A stretch of 64,000 bases of DNA from DAOTXN01 sp034435435 (GCA_034435435.1 DAOTXN010000016.1:6444-70443), one strand, 5' to 3'. Shown: positions 16,808 through 25,789, counted from the first letter of the stretch. The notes: generated by a model from the sequence alone, not told the origin. Numbers and translations: made by a program.

Positions 16808-18064
16808 TCAACCCGACGTGACGTGCCGGATCGCCCAACTGCTCAACAGAAACAACACCCCTGCCAGTGCGTACACGCTGACGTAGCCCAGAGTCTCTGA
16901 CCCGGAAAAATGATTAATTCCGTCAATCAGCGGTCCTGTCAGCCGGGCGGCGGCGCTGCCCCCGGCCGTAGCCAGATTGGCGATGCCCAGATAACGCGCC
17001 GCTTCGTTCTGCGGCACCAACTCGGTCGCCAGCGCCCAACTGGAGGTGAAAAACAGACCACCTGCCAGGCCGATGAATATGCCCCCGACAAACATGACTT
17101 CCAGTGAACGAGCCGTCAGCAGCACAAACGCCCCACCTGCCGCCAGCAGACCTGCCGCGGCCAGCAAAGGTCGCCGTCCCACCCGATCGGCCAGATAGCC
17201 CGACGGCAGCGCCACCCCAAAGGTCAGCACGCCCAGCACCGCCGCCAACAGCCCGATAGTCCGCTGCGCCTCTTCCGGCGACAGCCCGGCGACCTGCTCG
17301 ACATAGTTGATCAGAAAGGTGCGCAAGACGAGTAGCGCAAACCAAAAGAGCGCCCGATTGACCAGCCACCAGCGCAAGTCGCGGCTGGATTGCCAGTCAA
17401 TGTGGAAGATTTGTTTGATGGATGGTTGGCAAGTGGGTAGGTGGGTAGATTGGGAAATTGGGGGATCGGGGATGTGCCGGAGGGCGATGAGGGTGACGGC
17501 GATGTACAAGAGTTGGAGAAAGAGCATCACGGCCAGCACGCGCTCGGTGGTCGTCCAGCCAGCGATGCTCAATAGCAGCCCGGCGACCAGTGGACCGACC
17601 ACGACGGATGGCAACTCGACCAGTGTCTTGACCCCGGCGGCGACGCCGCGCTGCGCTTCGGGTACGTGATCGGGGATGAGGCTCTGGTAGGCTCCCTGCA
17701 CGGCGTTGGAGGCGAGCTGGATGAGCAGCACCAACAGAGCCAGTGTCCACAGGTCGCCGCTCAGCGCCAGCAAGCCGAACAGCGCCAGGTTGGCCAGCGA
17801 CCCACCCACGAGGAAAGGGCGGCGGCGACCCCAACGGCTGCGCGTGCGGTCGCTGAGCGCGCCCCACACCGGCTGCGACGCAGCCGCCACGACCAACCCG
17901 GCAAAGGTCAACAATCCTAGCGTCGTGTTGCGCAGGTCGCTGTGGGGTATCAGTTGGTTAATCTTGGCCGTGAACACCGGCGGGTCGAGCACGCTGACCG
18001 CCATTGTGAGGGCCAAGCCGTAGAGATTGAGGATGACCAGGCGGTGAAGAGGTAGATGAGACAA
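16808..18064 (-). CDS. MFS transporter (sugar-transporter-like)
   Basis: 418 residues with 12 predicted membrane segments. The loop motif WGALSDRTRSRWGRRRPFLVGG (~65-87) is the MFS A-motif in the form seen in the glycoside/sucrose-type transporters, and YLADRVGRRPLL repeats it in the second half. Substrate unknown. The central cytoplasmic loop (RHIPDPPISQSTHLPTCQPS) is encoded by a degenerate heptanucleotide array at about 17422-17470. It lies 51 bp after the HAD gene, with a strong hairpin between them. Confidence 0.85.
   Translation of the reverse strand: MSHLPLHRLVILNLYGLALTMAVSVLDPPVFTAKINQLIPHSDLRNTTLGLLTFAGLVVAAASQPVWGALSDRTRSRWGRRRPFLVGGSLANLALFGLLALSGDLWTLALLVLLIQLASNAVQGAYQSLIPDHVPEAQRGVAAGVKTLVELPSVVVGPLVAGLLLSIAGWTTTERVLAVMLFLQLLYIAVTLIALRHIPDPPISQSTHLPTCQPSIKQIFHIDWQSSRDLRWWLVNRALFWFALLVLRTFLINYVEQVAGLSPEEAQRTIGLLAAVLGVLTFGVALPSGYLADRVGRRPLLAAAGLLAAGGAFVLLTARSLEVMFVGGIFIGLAGGLFFTSSWALATELVPQNEAARYLGIANLATAGGSAAARLTGPLIDGINHFSGSETLGYVSVYALAGVLFLLSSWAIRHVTSG
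17422..17470. repeat. Degenerate heptad array inside the MFS gene
   Basis: Minus-strand words of the type TACCCAC, CTACCCA, CCCAATC recur with 7-bp spacing and encode the Pro/Ser/Thr-rich loop between the two MFS halves without a frameshift. More degenerate than the arrays in the glycosyltransferase genes. Confidence 0.55.
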
Positions 18065-18076
18065 GTGTCCTCTGCG

Positions 18077-18110
18077 ACCCTCCCGCAGGGTCTTGGCCCT
18101 GCGGGAGGGT
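18077..18110. terminator. Strong GC hairpin between the HAD and MFS genes
   Basis: ACCCTCCCGCAGGG (18077-18090) and CCCTGCGGGAGGGT (18097-18110) form a perfect 14-bp stem with a six-base loop. There is no clear T-run, so it may be a repeat or processing hairpin rather than a true terminator of the long minus-strand unit. Confidence 0.5.
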
Positions 18111-18115
18111 AAGAC

Positions 18116-18874
18116 CTATTTCGAAAAATAGGCGATCAACTGCTCCAGGCGCAGCACGCCATCGTAATCCAGGCTGGCCCCACCCTGCTTGAGCGCGCCT
18201 TTCTCTCCATCGGGGTCGCCCAGGCAGCTGACGACGATATCGGCGTCGCTCAGATCTTCCTTTTCGGTGTACACGTTGGTCGTGGCAACCACGTGCATTC
18301 CGGCCGCTTTGGCTGCCAGCACACCGTTGCGCGAGTCCTCTATGACGATGCACTCCTCCGGCTTGACGCCCGTTTTAGAGAGGGCCAGGTTGTAGATTTC
18401 AGGGTCGGGTTTTTTCTTGCTGACCACGTCGCCGGCCAGCACAAAGTCGAACCGGATGTCCTTGAGAATCTGATAGGCCACGGCGTGGGCCGCCCGCTCG
18501 TTCGACGTGGTGCACACGCCCAGCACCAGCCCTGCCGCATTGATCTCCTGCATAAAACGCCGGATGCCCGGTCGCAGCGGCAATTGGCCGCTCTCGATCA
18601 GCTCGACAAAGGCCGTGGTCTTGAATTTGTGCATGGCCTTGATCAGCTCGTCCTCTTCCTCCGGCTTGACTGGCTTGCCAAAGCCGCGGGTGTGCAAATA
18701 GTGCTTCATGCGCTCCTTGCCGCCGGCGATTTGGAGCAGCTCGTGATATTCTGGCACGCTCCACTCAAAGTCATAGCCGAAATGTTTAAAAGTCTGGTTA
18801 AAAGAGACCCGGTGACCGTCGCGCTCGGTGTCGATGATAACTCCGTCCTGGTCGAAAAAAACTGCTTTAATCAC
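18116..18874 (-). CDS. HAD-superfamily phosphatase (CbbY/beta-phosphoglucomutase-like)
   Basis: 252 residues. The nucleophile motif FFDQDGVIIDTE is at the start, motif II is CTTSNERA (Thr-Ser), and motifs III/IV are SKKKPDPEIY and VIEDSRNG. A helical cap lies between motifs I and II, as in CbbY, phosphoglycolate phosphatase and beta-phosphoglucomutase. Substrate is probably a sugar phosphate, in line with the pentose-phosphate genes upstream. I chose GTG at 18874 because AGGAGG lies 7 bases upstream; the GTG at 18892 would include that site in the gene. Last gene but one of the long minus-strand series. Confidence 0.85.
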   Translation of the reverse strand: MIKAVFFDQDGVIIDTERDGHRVSFNQTFKHFGYDFEWSVPEYHELLQIAGGKERMKHYLHTRGFGKPVKPEEEDELIKAMHKFKTTAFVELIESGQLPLRPGIRRFMQEINAAGLVLGVCTTSNERAAHAVAYQILKDIRFDFVLAGDVVSKKKPDPEIYNLALSKTGVKPEECIVIEDSRNGVLAAKAAGMHVVATTNVYTEKEDLSDADIVVSCLGDPDGEKGALKQGGASLDYDGVLRLEQLIAYFSK

Positions 18875-18913
18875 GGTCTTTCCTCCTGTCACGTGCGTCG
18901 CACGCGGAACACG

Positions 18914-20014
18914 TTATGCGTCAAAAAACTCCCGGATGGCCTGCACGGCCATGCGGTTCTCTTCGTAGGTCCCGATGGTCAGGCGGAACCAACCATCGCT
19001 GCCGTACATCGCGGCCTGCGGGCGAAAGATCAGGCCCTTGGCGAGGGCATAGTCGACCATATCCTTGCCCTGCTTGCCTGTCGCGCCGCCGTCGAACAGA
19101 ATATAGTTGCCGTGCGAGTAAAAGATGTTCAGCCCAGAAATGTCGCTCAGCGAATCCTGGATGAACTCGATTTCGCTGTTGTTGAATTCGATGCGCTTTT
19201 GCAGGCCCTCGGTGTCTTCCAGCGCCGCCAGCGCCGCCCACATTGGGATCGTGCCTACGTTCCACAAGTTAAGACTCCCAGCGATCTGCCCGATCACTTG
19301 CTTGTCTCCCAGAGCATACCCAAAACGCAACCCGGCCAGCCCATAAGCCTTGGACAGCGTGCGGCTGATCAGCACGTTTTTGTAGGTCCTGGTCAACTCG
19401 ACCTGCGACTTGCCCAACCCGGCAAATTCCACGTAGGCCTCGTCCACGATAAAAGGGATGCCGGTTTCGGCAATTCGCACAAAGTCAGCCGCGGCCATAA
19501 AGTTGCCGGTGGGATTATTGGGATTGGCGACAACGATGATTTTGGTTTTGTCCGTAATCGCCGCCAGGATCGCATCGGCGTCAAAATGCAGCAGGCGATC
19601 TCGATACACCATGGGCACTGAGACCAGCTTGCCGCCCAGGATGTTACAGCGTAGCTTGTAGAGCCCAAAGCACGGCGTGTGCTGGATGACCTCCTCACCT
19701 GCCTGCACAAAACAGCGCATGATCATATCGAACACTTCGCTGGAACCGTTGCCGATCAAGACATTCTCTGGCCCTGCTAACTTGTTGATCGCGGCGATTT
19801 TCGAGCGCACCACCAATCCCTGGTCGGGGTAGCGGTTCGCCAATTTTGCATACTTGGTGATGGCCTCCAGCACTTGAGGTGATGGCTCCAGTGGATTCTC
19901 GTTGGACATCATGCGGTGCAGTTCCGGCTGCCGCCAGGCCAACTCGATGTGATTCGAAACGTACATCGGGATGCCCTTGACCCAGGGCACGAAATATTCT
20001 TCGATGCTCTTCAT
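18914..20014 (-). CDS. Class I/II aminotransferase, histidinol-phosphate aminotransferase-like
   Basis: 366-residue PLP enzyme. MSNENPLEPSPQVLEAI near the N-terminus, NPNNPTGNF (~178), DEAYVEF (~205) and the PLP-lysine motif SRTLSKAYGLAGLRFGYA (~232-250) fit the HisC branch. No other his genes are near; it lies between a HAD phosphatase and a class II aldolase, so a role in an amino-sugar or amino-acid side pathway is as likely as histidine synthesis. GGGAGAA precedes the start; 18 bp from fba. Confidence 0.85.
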   Translation of the reverse strand: MKSIEEYFVPWVKGIPMYVSNHIELAWRQPELHRMMSNENPLEPSPQVLEAITKYAKLANRYPDQGLVVRSKIAAINKLAGPENVLIGNGSSEVFDMIMRCFVQAGEEVIQHTPCFGLYKLRCNILGGKLVSVPMVYRDRLLHFDADAILAAITDKTKIIVVANPNNPTGNFMAAADFVRIAETGIPFIVDEAYVEFAGLGKSQVELTRTYKNVLISRTLSKAYGLAGLRFGYALGDKQVIGQIAGSLNLWNVGTIPMWAALAALEDTEGLQKRIEFNNSEIEFIQDSLSDISGLNIFYSHGNYILFDGGATGKQGKDMVDYALAKGLIFRPQAAMYGSDGWFRLTIGTYEENRMAVQAIREFFDA

Positions 20015-20032
20015 TAATTTCTCCCTTTCGCG

Positions 20033-20911
20033 TTATACGGCTTTGCCGGCGCTGCCCAGCATATCAATCCAGCGCCCAACCACTTCACGGATGGCGCTCT
20101 TGACCGCGACATCTATCTTGCCGGGGTCGTATTGTTCTCGATTGGCGGAAATGTAATTGAACGTCGTGTCAATCAGGGTGTATTTCAGCTCCGTAGACAC
20201 GTTGAACTTGGAGCCGCCTACCTCAATCAGGCGAGATACGTAATCCTCCGGCAGCCCGGTGCCGCCATGCACCACCAACGGCACGCGCACCCCCTGGCCG
20301 TTGAGCAATTGGTGAATCTTGCCCAGCCGCTCAAAATCCACTTTGGGGTTCTTGGTCTTGTAGACGCCATGGGCCGTGCCGATGGCCGGGGCGAACAGGT
20401 CTACCCCCGTGCGCTCGACAAACTCGACCGCCTGGGCCGGGTTGCACAATAGGGCCTCGGTCTCGGCCACCTTGACCTGGTCTTCGACGCCCGACACCGT
20501 GCCCAACTCGCCCTCCACCGACACGCCGCCCAGCGCGTGGCAATGGTCTGCCACTGCCTGGGTCTGGCGCACGTTCTCCTCAAAGTCCTGCTTGGAGGCG
20601 TCGATCATCACGTTGGTGTAACCGGCGTCGGCGCAGGCCTTGCAGTAAGCCACGTCGGTGCAGTGGTCCAGGTGCAGACAGATAGGGATGGGCGCCGCCT
20701 GGGCCAGCGTGCGATAAATCGCCACCAGCACCTCTTTGCCCAAAAATTGGGATGGCTTGACCGAGGTCTGGATGATGAGCGGGGCTTTTTTGTCCACGGC
20801 CGCCTCGACCACGGCTTCCATCTGAATCAGGTTGGTGATGTTAAAGGCCCCGACCGCGTACTTGTTCGCGGTGGCCTCTAACAAGATTTCTTTTGCGGTT
20901 ACGATAGACAT
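20033..20911 (-). CDS. fba: Class II fructose-bisphosphate (ketose-bisphosphate) aldolase
   Basis: 292-residue zinc-dependent aldolase. LHLDHCTD (~80-87) carries the catalytic Asp and a zinc His; further zinc ligands are in VSVEGELGTVSG (Glu), GTAHGVY (His) and PLVVHGGTGLPEDYV (His). Cleaves or forms fructose 1,6-bisphosphate or a related ketose bisphosphate such as tagatose or sedoheptulose bisphosphate. The AGGAGG site is 5 bases before ATG. It lies in the same strand and series as rpiA, tkt and tal. Confidence 0.9.
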   Translation of the reverse strand: MSIVTAKEILLEATANKYAVGAFNITNLIQMEAVVEAAVDKKAPLIIQTSVKPSQFLGKEVLVAIYRTLAQAAPIPICLHLDHCTDVAYCKACADAGYTNVMIDASKQDFEENVRQTQAVADHCHALGGVSVEGELGTVSGVEDQVKVAETEALLCNPAQAVEFVERTGVDLFAPAIGTAHGVYKTKNPKVDFERLGKIHQLLNGQGVRVPLVVHGGTGLPEDYVSRLIEVGGSKFNVSTELKYTLIDTTFNYISANREQYDPGKIDVAVKSAIREVVGRWIDMLGSAGKAV

Positions 20912-20943
20912 TTTTTCCTCCTATCAGGAATCTTTTCAGGAAT

Positions 20944-21051
20944 TGATTTCATCGCTGAGACGCAGAGGCTTCGTCCTGAGGCTCAACCCGAAGGACCGCA
21001 GAGTTTTTCCCGACCTACTATCTCTCTGCGCTCTCTGCGTGCTCAGCGGTT
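20944..21051. repeat. Composite dispersed-repeat segment between fba and rpiA
   Basis: CGCTGAGACGCAGAG at the left and CTCTGCGCTCTCTGCG at the right are imperfect inverted arms. Between them, 20967-20996 holds an element whose reverse complement nearly matches 57671-57700 inside a glycosyltransferase gene. The right arm encodes the last residues of RpiA (LTAEHAESAER). Confidence 0.7.
20967..20996 (-). repeat. CTTCGGG(T/C)TGAGCCTCAGG element, copy 1
   Basis: 30-bp imperfect palindrome (CTTCG...CGAAG ends) matching the plus-strand copy at 57671-57700 at almost every position. A looser relative, CCCTTCGACAGGCTCAGGG, occurs at 40286-40304. Confidence 0.7.
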
Positions 21052-21806
21052 AAAGCATTTCCTTGGCATGCTGACGGCTCCAGCACGCGCACCCCGGCTG
21101 GGGTAGCAACAACGACCGCGTGGGCCATGCCCAAAAACAATCCGTGCTCGACCACTCCCGGCCGGTCGGCCAGGGCGCGGGCCAGGGCGTGCGGGTCGGC
21201 AATGCCGCCGGGAAACCAACACCGGGCCAGGTAGTTGCCGTTATCGGTCACGACCGGCGACCCGCCATCCTCGCGCCACAACTCGGCCCGGCAGCCCAGT
21301 GTGTTCAGCCAGCGCACGTGAGCCTCGGCTCCAAACGGGACGATTTCCACCGGCAGCGGCCTGCGCGCGCCCAGGCGCAACACCAGCTTGGATTCATCCG
21401 CCACGACGATGAACTGCTCGGCGTGCATAGCGACGATCTTTTCGCGCAGCAGCGCCCACCCCAGCCCTTTGATCAAATTCAGGTTCGGATCCACCTCGTC
21501 GGCGCCGTCCACGGCCAGGTCGAGGCGCGGATGCTTGGCCAGACTGACCAGCCGGATGCCCAGCTCGCGGGCCAGGGTCGCCGTCCGCTCCGAAGTAGGC
21601 ACGCCGACCACGTCGCGCAATTCCCCCGCCCGCAAGCGCTCACCCAACATCTTGATAAAGTGACCTGTGGTAGAGCCGGTCCCTAGCCCCAGCATCATCC
21701 CACTTTGCACCAATGTGAGAGCATACGCGGCGGCTTGCTGTTTGCGGGATTCGCTGTTCGATATTCGCTGTTCGATATTCGCTATTCGTCCTTCGTCCTT
21801 CGTCAT
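21018..21806 (-). CDS. rpiA: Ribose-5-phosphate isomerase A
   Basis: 262 residues. GLGTGSTTGHFI (~40), DGADEVDPNLNLIKGLGWALLREKIV (~99-124) and ESKLVLRLG are the conserved RpiA segments, including the catalytic Asp and Glu. Interconverts ribose 5-phosphate and ribulose 5-phosphate. Both ends are repeat-derived: the only in-frame start, ATG at 21806, lies in a heptad array that encodes the first ~20 residues (TKDEGRIANIEQRISNSE), and the last ~13 residues come from the CTCTGCG repeat. The start is 3 bp from the tkt stop, so translation is probably coupled. Confidence 0.9.
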   Translation of the reverse strand: MTKDEGRIANIEQRISNSESRKQQAAAYALTLVQSGMMLGLGTGSTTGHFIKMLGERLRAGELRDVVGVPTSERTATLARELGIRLVSLAKHPRLDLAVDGADEVDPNLNLIKGLGWALLREKIVAMHAEQFIVVADESKLVLRLGARRPLPVEIVPFGAEAHVRWLNTLGCRAELWREDGGSPVVTDNGNYLARCWFPGGIADPHALARALADRPGVVEHGLFLGMAHAVVVATPAGVRVLEPSACQGNALTAEHAESAER

Positions 21807-21812
21807 TCGTCA
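21750..21812. repeat. Heptad array TTCGNNN x9 spanning the tkt-rpiA junction
   Basis: Nine consecutive 7-bp units beginning TTCG (TTCGCTG, TTCGATA, TTCGCTG, TTCGATA, TTCGCTA, TTCGTCC, TTCGTCC, TTCGTCA, TTCGTCA). The eighth unit, with the first base of the ninth, carries the rpiA start codon, and the ninth carries the tkt stop codon (both on the minus strand). Confidence 0.92.
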
Positions 21813-23804
21813 CCGCACCAGCGCCCGCGCCTGCGCCACCACGTTCTCGACGCTAAAGCCGAATTGCTCGAACAACACTTTGTACGGGGCCGATGCGCCA
21901 TAGCGGTCCAGGCCGATGGCGCTGCCTTTGCCCTCCAGGTAGCGTCCCCAGGCCAGCGTGACCCCGGCCTCGATGGCCAGGCGCGGCGCGCCCGGCGGCA
22001 GAATTGCGGCGCGATAATCTTCCGGCTGGGCGTCGAACAATTCCCAACTGGGCATCGAGACCACCCGCGCCGCGATACCCTCTTGCAGCAGCGTTTCCCG
22101 CGCCGCGACGGCCAGGTGTACCTCCGAGCCGCTGGCGAGCAACACCACGTCGGGCCGCTCTTTGCCTGCCTCTGATAATATATAAGCGCCGCGTCCCAAC
22201 CCCCACGCCGCTGAGTGCGTCATCACGGGCGGGGTTACTCCGGCGACGTTCTGCCGGGTGAGGATGAGCGCCGTGGGACCGGCGGTGCGCTCCAGCGCCA
22301 TTTTCCACGCGGCGACGGTCTCGTTGGCGTCGGCCGGGCGGATGACGAGCAGGTTGGGAATGGCCCGCAGAGCGGTCAGGTGCTCCACCGGCTGGTGGGT
22401 AGGGCCATCCTCACCCAGACCGATGCTGTCGTGGGTAAACACGTAAATCACCGGCAAGCCCATCATCGCCGCCAGGCGCAGGGCCGGGCGCATATAATCG
22501 GAAAAGACTAAAAAAGTGCCGCCGTAGGGCCGCAGGCCGTGCAGCGCCAGCCCGCTGAGGATGGCCCCCATGCCGTGCTCCCGCACGCCAAAGTGGAGGT
22601 ATGAACCGTTGAAATCGTCCCGGCGCAGAGCCTGGGCCCCGGCGGGGCGGGTGTTGTTGCTGGGGCTTAGGTCGGCCGAGCCTCCCAGCAGCGCCGGCAA
22701 GCGGGGCGCGATAGCGTCCAACACTTTGCCCGAGGCGGCGCGGGTGGCCGTGGGGCTCTCGTCAAAGATAGGCAGGGCTTTTTCCCAATCTGGCGGCAAT
22801 TCGCCGTTGACCAGTTGAACCCAGCGCATCCCCAGCTCGGGGTAGTGCTGGCAATAACGGGATAGCACGGCCTCCCACTTGGCTTGCTGGGCCGCGCCTG
22901 CGTCGCGCGCCTGCTCAAAGTAGCGCCGCACCGCGTCGGGCACGTGAAAGCGGGCGTCGGGCGGCCAGCCCAGCTTTTCTTTGGTCTGGCGCAGGTTGTC
23001 TTGGCCCAGCGGCGCGCCGTGCACTTTGGCCGTGTCTTGCAGCGGGCTGCCGAAGCCGATGTGCGTGCGGCAGGCGATGAGCGAGGGGCGCTCAGTCTCG
23101 GTCTGCGCGGCGCGGATGGCGGCGTCCACGGCGGCCATGTCGTGCCCATCTACCTTTTGGGTATGCCAGCCGTAGGCCGCAAAGCGGGCCGGGGCGTCGT
23201 CGCTGTAGGTCAGGCTGGTGGGGCCGTCAATAGAGATGCCGTTGTCGTCGTACAGCACGATGAGCTTGCCCAGGCCCAGGTGTCCGGCCAGCGAGGCCGC
23301 CTCGTGCGAGACGCCTTCCATCAAGTCGCCGTCGGAGGCGATCACGTAGGTATAGTGGTCAACGATGGGAAAATCGGGCTGGTTGAACCGCGCCGCCAGC
23401 CAACGCTCGGCGATGGCGATACCCACGGCGTTGCCCAGGCCCTGCCCCAGCGGACCGGTGGTGGTCTCGATGCCGATTTCCGGCGCGTACTCCGGGTGGC
23501 CGGCGGTGGGGCTGCCCCACTGGCGGAACTGTTTTACCTGTTCCAGCGAGAGTGGGTAGCCGCTGACGTGCAGCAGCGCATACAGCAGCGCCGAGCCGTG
23601 CCCGGCCGACAGGATAAAGCGGTCGCGGTTGAACCACTGCGGGTCGGCCGGGTTGTGCTTGAGAAAGCGCGTCCACAACACGGTAGCCACATCGGCCATA
23701 CCCAGCGGCAAGCCGGGGTGGCCCGAGTTGGCCTGCTGCACGGCGTCGGCGGCCAGAAAGCGCAGCGTGTTGGCGATCACGGGGTCAATTTCGGTGTAAG
23801 TCAT
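21810..23804 (-). CDS. tkt: Transketolase
   Basis: 664-residue thiamine-diphosphate enzyme of the non-oxidative pentose phosphate or reductive pentose cycle. [15 protein letters not shown] (~25), the ThDP motif [33 protein letters not shown] (~155-188), [14 protein letters not shown] and the transketolase segment [21 protein letters not shown] (~445) are intact. ATG at 23804 was preferred over an upstream one because AAAGGA precedes it and family proteins begin here. It lies between an aspartic-protease-like gene and rpiA. Confidence 0.94.
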   Translation of the reverse strand: MTYTEIDPVIANTLRFLAADAVQQANSGHPGLPLGMADVATVLWTRFLKHNPADPQWFNRDRFILSAGHGSALLYALLHVSGYPLSLEQVKQFRQWGSPTAGHPEYAPEIGIETTTGPLGQGLGNAVGIAIAERWLAARFNQPDFPIVDHYTYVIASDGDLMEGVSHEAASLAGHLGLGKLIVLYDDNGISIDGPTSLTYSDDAPARFAAYGWHTQKVDGHDMAAVDAAIRAAQTETERPSLIACRTHIGFGSPLQDTAKVHGAPLGQDNLRQTKEKLGWPPDARFHVPDAVRRYFEQARDAGAAQQAKWEAVLSRYCQHYPELGMRWVQLVNGELPPDWEKALPIFDESPTATRAASGKVLDAIAPRLPALLGGSADLSPSNNTRPAGAQALRRDDFNGSYLHFGVREHGMGAILSGLALHGLRPYGGTFLVFSDYMRPALRLAAMMGLPVIYVFTHDSIGLGEDGPTHQPVEHLTALRAIPNLLVIRPADANETVAAWKMALERTAGPTALILTRQNVAGVTPPVMTHSAAWGLGRGAYILSEAGKERPDVVLLASGSEVHLAVAARETLLQEGIAARVVSMPSWELFDAQPEDYRAAILPPGAPRLAIEAGVTLAWGRYLEGKGSAIGLDRYGASAPYKVLFEQFGFSVENVVAQARALVR

Positions 23805-23826
23805 ATTCGTCCTTTCTGTGTGTGCA

Positions 23827-24264
23827 TTATGCACCGCTGCGATATGATTCTTTGGGCGCAATCTCAAACATCATCCGAGAGCGAAAGAAACACACGTCAA
23901 ACTCGAGGAAAAAGTTTGCCTGGCCCAGAATCAGCGGGACATCGCGCGCTTGCGTCCAGGCAAAAGCGAGGCGCACCGGTGGAAACTCGGCCACGTTGGC
24001 AGACACAATCAACACACGCGCCTCAAACTGCGCCAGGTTCCCCGTCAAACGTACAAGAAGTGTTTGATGATCCCAAACCGCACCGAGTTGCCTGCCCACG
24101 TCAAACGGCAGTACGTTGACAGTTGCGCCTGTGTCCAGCAGCCCTGATACAGAGAGGGATGTGCCCTGATGACTCAGCGTCAGCGGAAGATAGGCCAGGC
24201 TGCTGGCAGCGCCCAATGACTTGTCAACCTCTGTGAAAGGAAAACGCCGGGTTTTATGTGGCAT
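23827..24264 (-). CDS. Retropepsin-like aspartic protease domain protein
   Basis: 145-residue small protein with the aspartic-protease motif [12 protein letters not shown] (Asp44) and a later GQANFF-type segment near the C-terminus; most such bacterial single-domain proteins are uncharacterised. The ATG overlaps the stop of the preceding 71-residue gene by 11 bp, so the two form a two-gene module inserted between transaldolase and transketolase genes. Whether it has protease activity (as a dimer) is unknown. Confidence 0.7.
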   Translation of the reverse strand: MPHKTRRFPFTEVDKSLGAASSLAYLPLTLSHQGTSLSVSGLLDTGATVNVLPFDVGRQLGAVWDHQTLLVRLTGNLAQFEARVLIVSANVAEFPPVRLAFAWTQARDVPLILGQANFFLEFDVCFFRSRMMFEIAPKESYRSGA

Positions 24265-24469
24265 ACGAACCTTGTTCCTCTTGAAGAGCATTCAGCAGGG
24301 TAGCAGCGGCGTCAAAGGCATTGTAGGGCGTCCAAATAGGGTAATTTTCATCCGATTGAAGCAGACTAACCCCCTCTTCGCGCGCCAGCTCAGAGACCAA
24401 GAATTGTAACAAGCGCAGCTTGTCAGCCTTGGGTAAAGTTTGTACCTGAGGTAACAATTCGGTTATCAT
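24254..24469 (-). CDS. Small hypothetical protein paired with the aspartic-protease-like gene
   Basis: 71 residues, predicted helical N-terminus (LPKADKLRLLQFLVSELAREEGV) then SDENYPIWTPYNAFDAAATLLNAL. No family recognised with certainty; its size, helical look and 11-bp overlap with the next gene resemble regulator/effector pairs often found with retropepsin-like proteins in cyanobacteria and Chloroflexota. It begins 4 bp after the transaldolase stop. Confidence 0.65.
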   Translation of the reverse strand: MITELLPQVQTLPKADKLRLLQFLVSELAREEGVSLLQSDENYPIWTPYNAFDAAATLLNALQEEQGSYAT

Positions 24470-24473
24470 TTCC

Positions 24474-25667
24474 TCATTTCCTCATCATCGCCACTCGCCC
24501 GGCGACGTATTCTTCCAGACCCATCGTGGCCTGGGCAAAATTATCGGCGGTATAGATCGTGGCCGGGTGGGTGTTGAACTGTTCCAATTCCAACCCGTTC
24601 GGGTCGTAGGCCTGGATACAATACGGGATTTTTGCCATTTTGTCCAGCACGCCCGGCGGCGCGTCGTTCTTGTCAATTTCGCATTGGAAGCTGAGCGCGT
24701 CGCCAAACTCGAACAGCGGCTCCAGCACGTAGGGCGGGCAAGTAAACACAACGTCGCCGGCCAGTTTTTCCACGTCCCAGAAGCGGGTTTTCCCGGCCAC
24801 GAGCGGTCCGTGGCGCATCGAACAGGCCAACATCTTGCTGGCATAGCCGCCGTCCCGCAGCAAGCGATAGGCCCGCCGAAAGACGGCGATGCCGAACCAG
24901 TGTTTCTCCGGGCGCGAGAACGTCAGGCCGCGCCGCGCCGCCTGCACATCCAACACCTCGCGCTCGGTCAATCGTCCGATCATCATGGTGATGACCGCCC
25001 GCCAGCGGCTCAGGTCCACCCTATTTTTCTCGGCCAGCGCCGCTCCCGCCATCGCGGCGGCGGCCACGGCTATGATTTGCGCCAGGGTAAAACACACGGT
25101 GGTGTTGGTCGAGATGGCTTTGGAGGTGAGGATTTTGACCACCTCGACCCCTTGCATGCTGGCCGGGACCTTGATCATCACGTTGGGGCTGAGGGCGCTC
25201 AGCTCTTCGGCCTGCCGCACCATTTGCTCGATCTCGGTCAGCAGGCGCGGATCCAATTGGCCTGAAATCCAGCCAAAGCGCCCCTTGGAGGCTGCATAGA
25301 TGGGCATGAACCGCTCGGCGCCCCGCCGGATGACCTCTTTGTAGGTCAGCCAGGCCAGTTCTTGGGCGTCCAGGTCGGGGCGAGAGGCAATCAAATCATC
25401 TATCCACGGGTTCCACGTCTCCGGCTCACTCTTGATGGCCTGCAGCGACAGCGGCGGGTTGGTGGTACAGCCCCGAAACACGCTCCTGGCCGGGTCGGCG
25501 GCGTCGTACAGCCGGGCAAGCTGCTCTTCCAGGATGGGGCGGCGCTCCGGCGCGGCGGCGTTGAGCATCTTGTGGGTCCACTTTTCATAGACCAGCGGCG
25601 ACGAATCCCACCACACTTCCAGGTCAGGATGGACCTTTGCCAGTCGTTCAACCGGACTCTCGACCAT
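24474..25667 (-). CDS. Transaldolase-family protein
   Basis: 397 residues. GCTTNPPLSLQAI (~65), the Schiff-base lysine motif SPNVMIKVPAS, the strand TNTTVCFTLAQIIAVAAA and later KLAGDVVFTCPP fit the transaldolase family in a longer, divergent form. Transfers a dihydroxyacetone unit between sugar phosphates; exact acceptors are uncertain in this subgroup. ATG at 25667 has AGGAGG seven bases upstream. The region holding this ribosome site and start is duplicated 73 bp upstream. Confidence 0.85.
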   Translation of the reverse strand: MVESPVERLAKVHPDLEVWWDSSPLVYEKWTHKMLNAAAPERRPILEEQLARLYDAADPARSVFRGCTTNPPLSLQAIKSEPETWNPWIDDLIASRPDLDAQELAWLTYKEVIRRGAERFMPIYAASKGRFGWISGQLDPRLLTEIEQMVRQAEELSALSPNVMIKVPASMQGVEVVKILTSKAISTNTTVCFTLAQIIAVAAAAMAGAALAEKNRVDLSRWRAVITMMIGRLTEREVLDVQAARRGLTFSRPEKHWFGIAVFRRAYRLLRDGGYASKMLACSMRHGPLVAGKTRFWDVEKLAGDVVFTCPPYVLEPLFEFGDALSFQCEIDKNDAPPGVLDKMAKIPYCIQAYDPNGLELEQFNTHPATIYTADNFAQATMGLEEYVAGRVAMMRK

Positions 25668-25767
25668 CGGGCTTCCTCCTCCACAGCCGTCAGTCCGGGA
25701 CCGCCACGCTGGAGCGTGGTGCTCCCAGTCTCTCGACCATCGGGCTTCCTCCTCCACAGCCGTCAGT
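25657..25767. repeat. 38-bp direct repeat of the transaldolase ribosome site and start region
   Basis: 25657-25694 and 25730-25767 are identical and include the AGGAGG, ATG and first codons of transaldolase. The 35 bp between them are an inverted repeat (GGGACCGCCACGCT / AGCGTGGTGCTCCC). It looks like a tandem duplication of 73 bp. Confidence 0.9.
25690..25740 (-). CDS. Possible 16-codon leader ORF before transaldolase
   Basis: The upstream copy of the duplicated start region has its own AGGAGG and ATG (25740). It reads MVERLGAPRSSVAVPD and stops at 25690, about 20 bp before the true start codon. Ribosomes finishing it could reload on the second copy. It may equally be a by-product of the duplication. 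Confidence 0.35.
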   Translation of the reverse strand: MVERLGAPRSSVAVPD

Positions 25768-25789
25768 GGTCAGGGGTCAGCGGTCGGTT
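25762..25789. repeat. Heptad array GTCAGNG x4 at the 3' end of the DMGDH gene
   Basis: GTCAGTG GTCAGGG GTCAGCG GTCGGTT, 7-bp period, ending on the first base of the DMGDH stop codon (minus strand). Confidence 0.75.
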
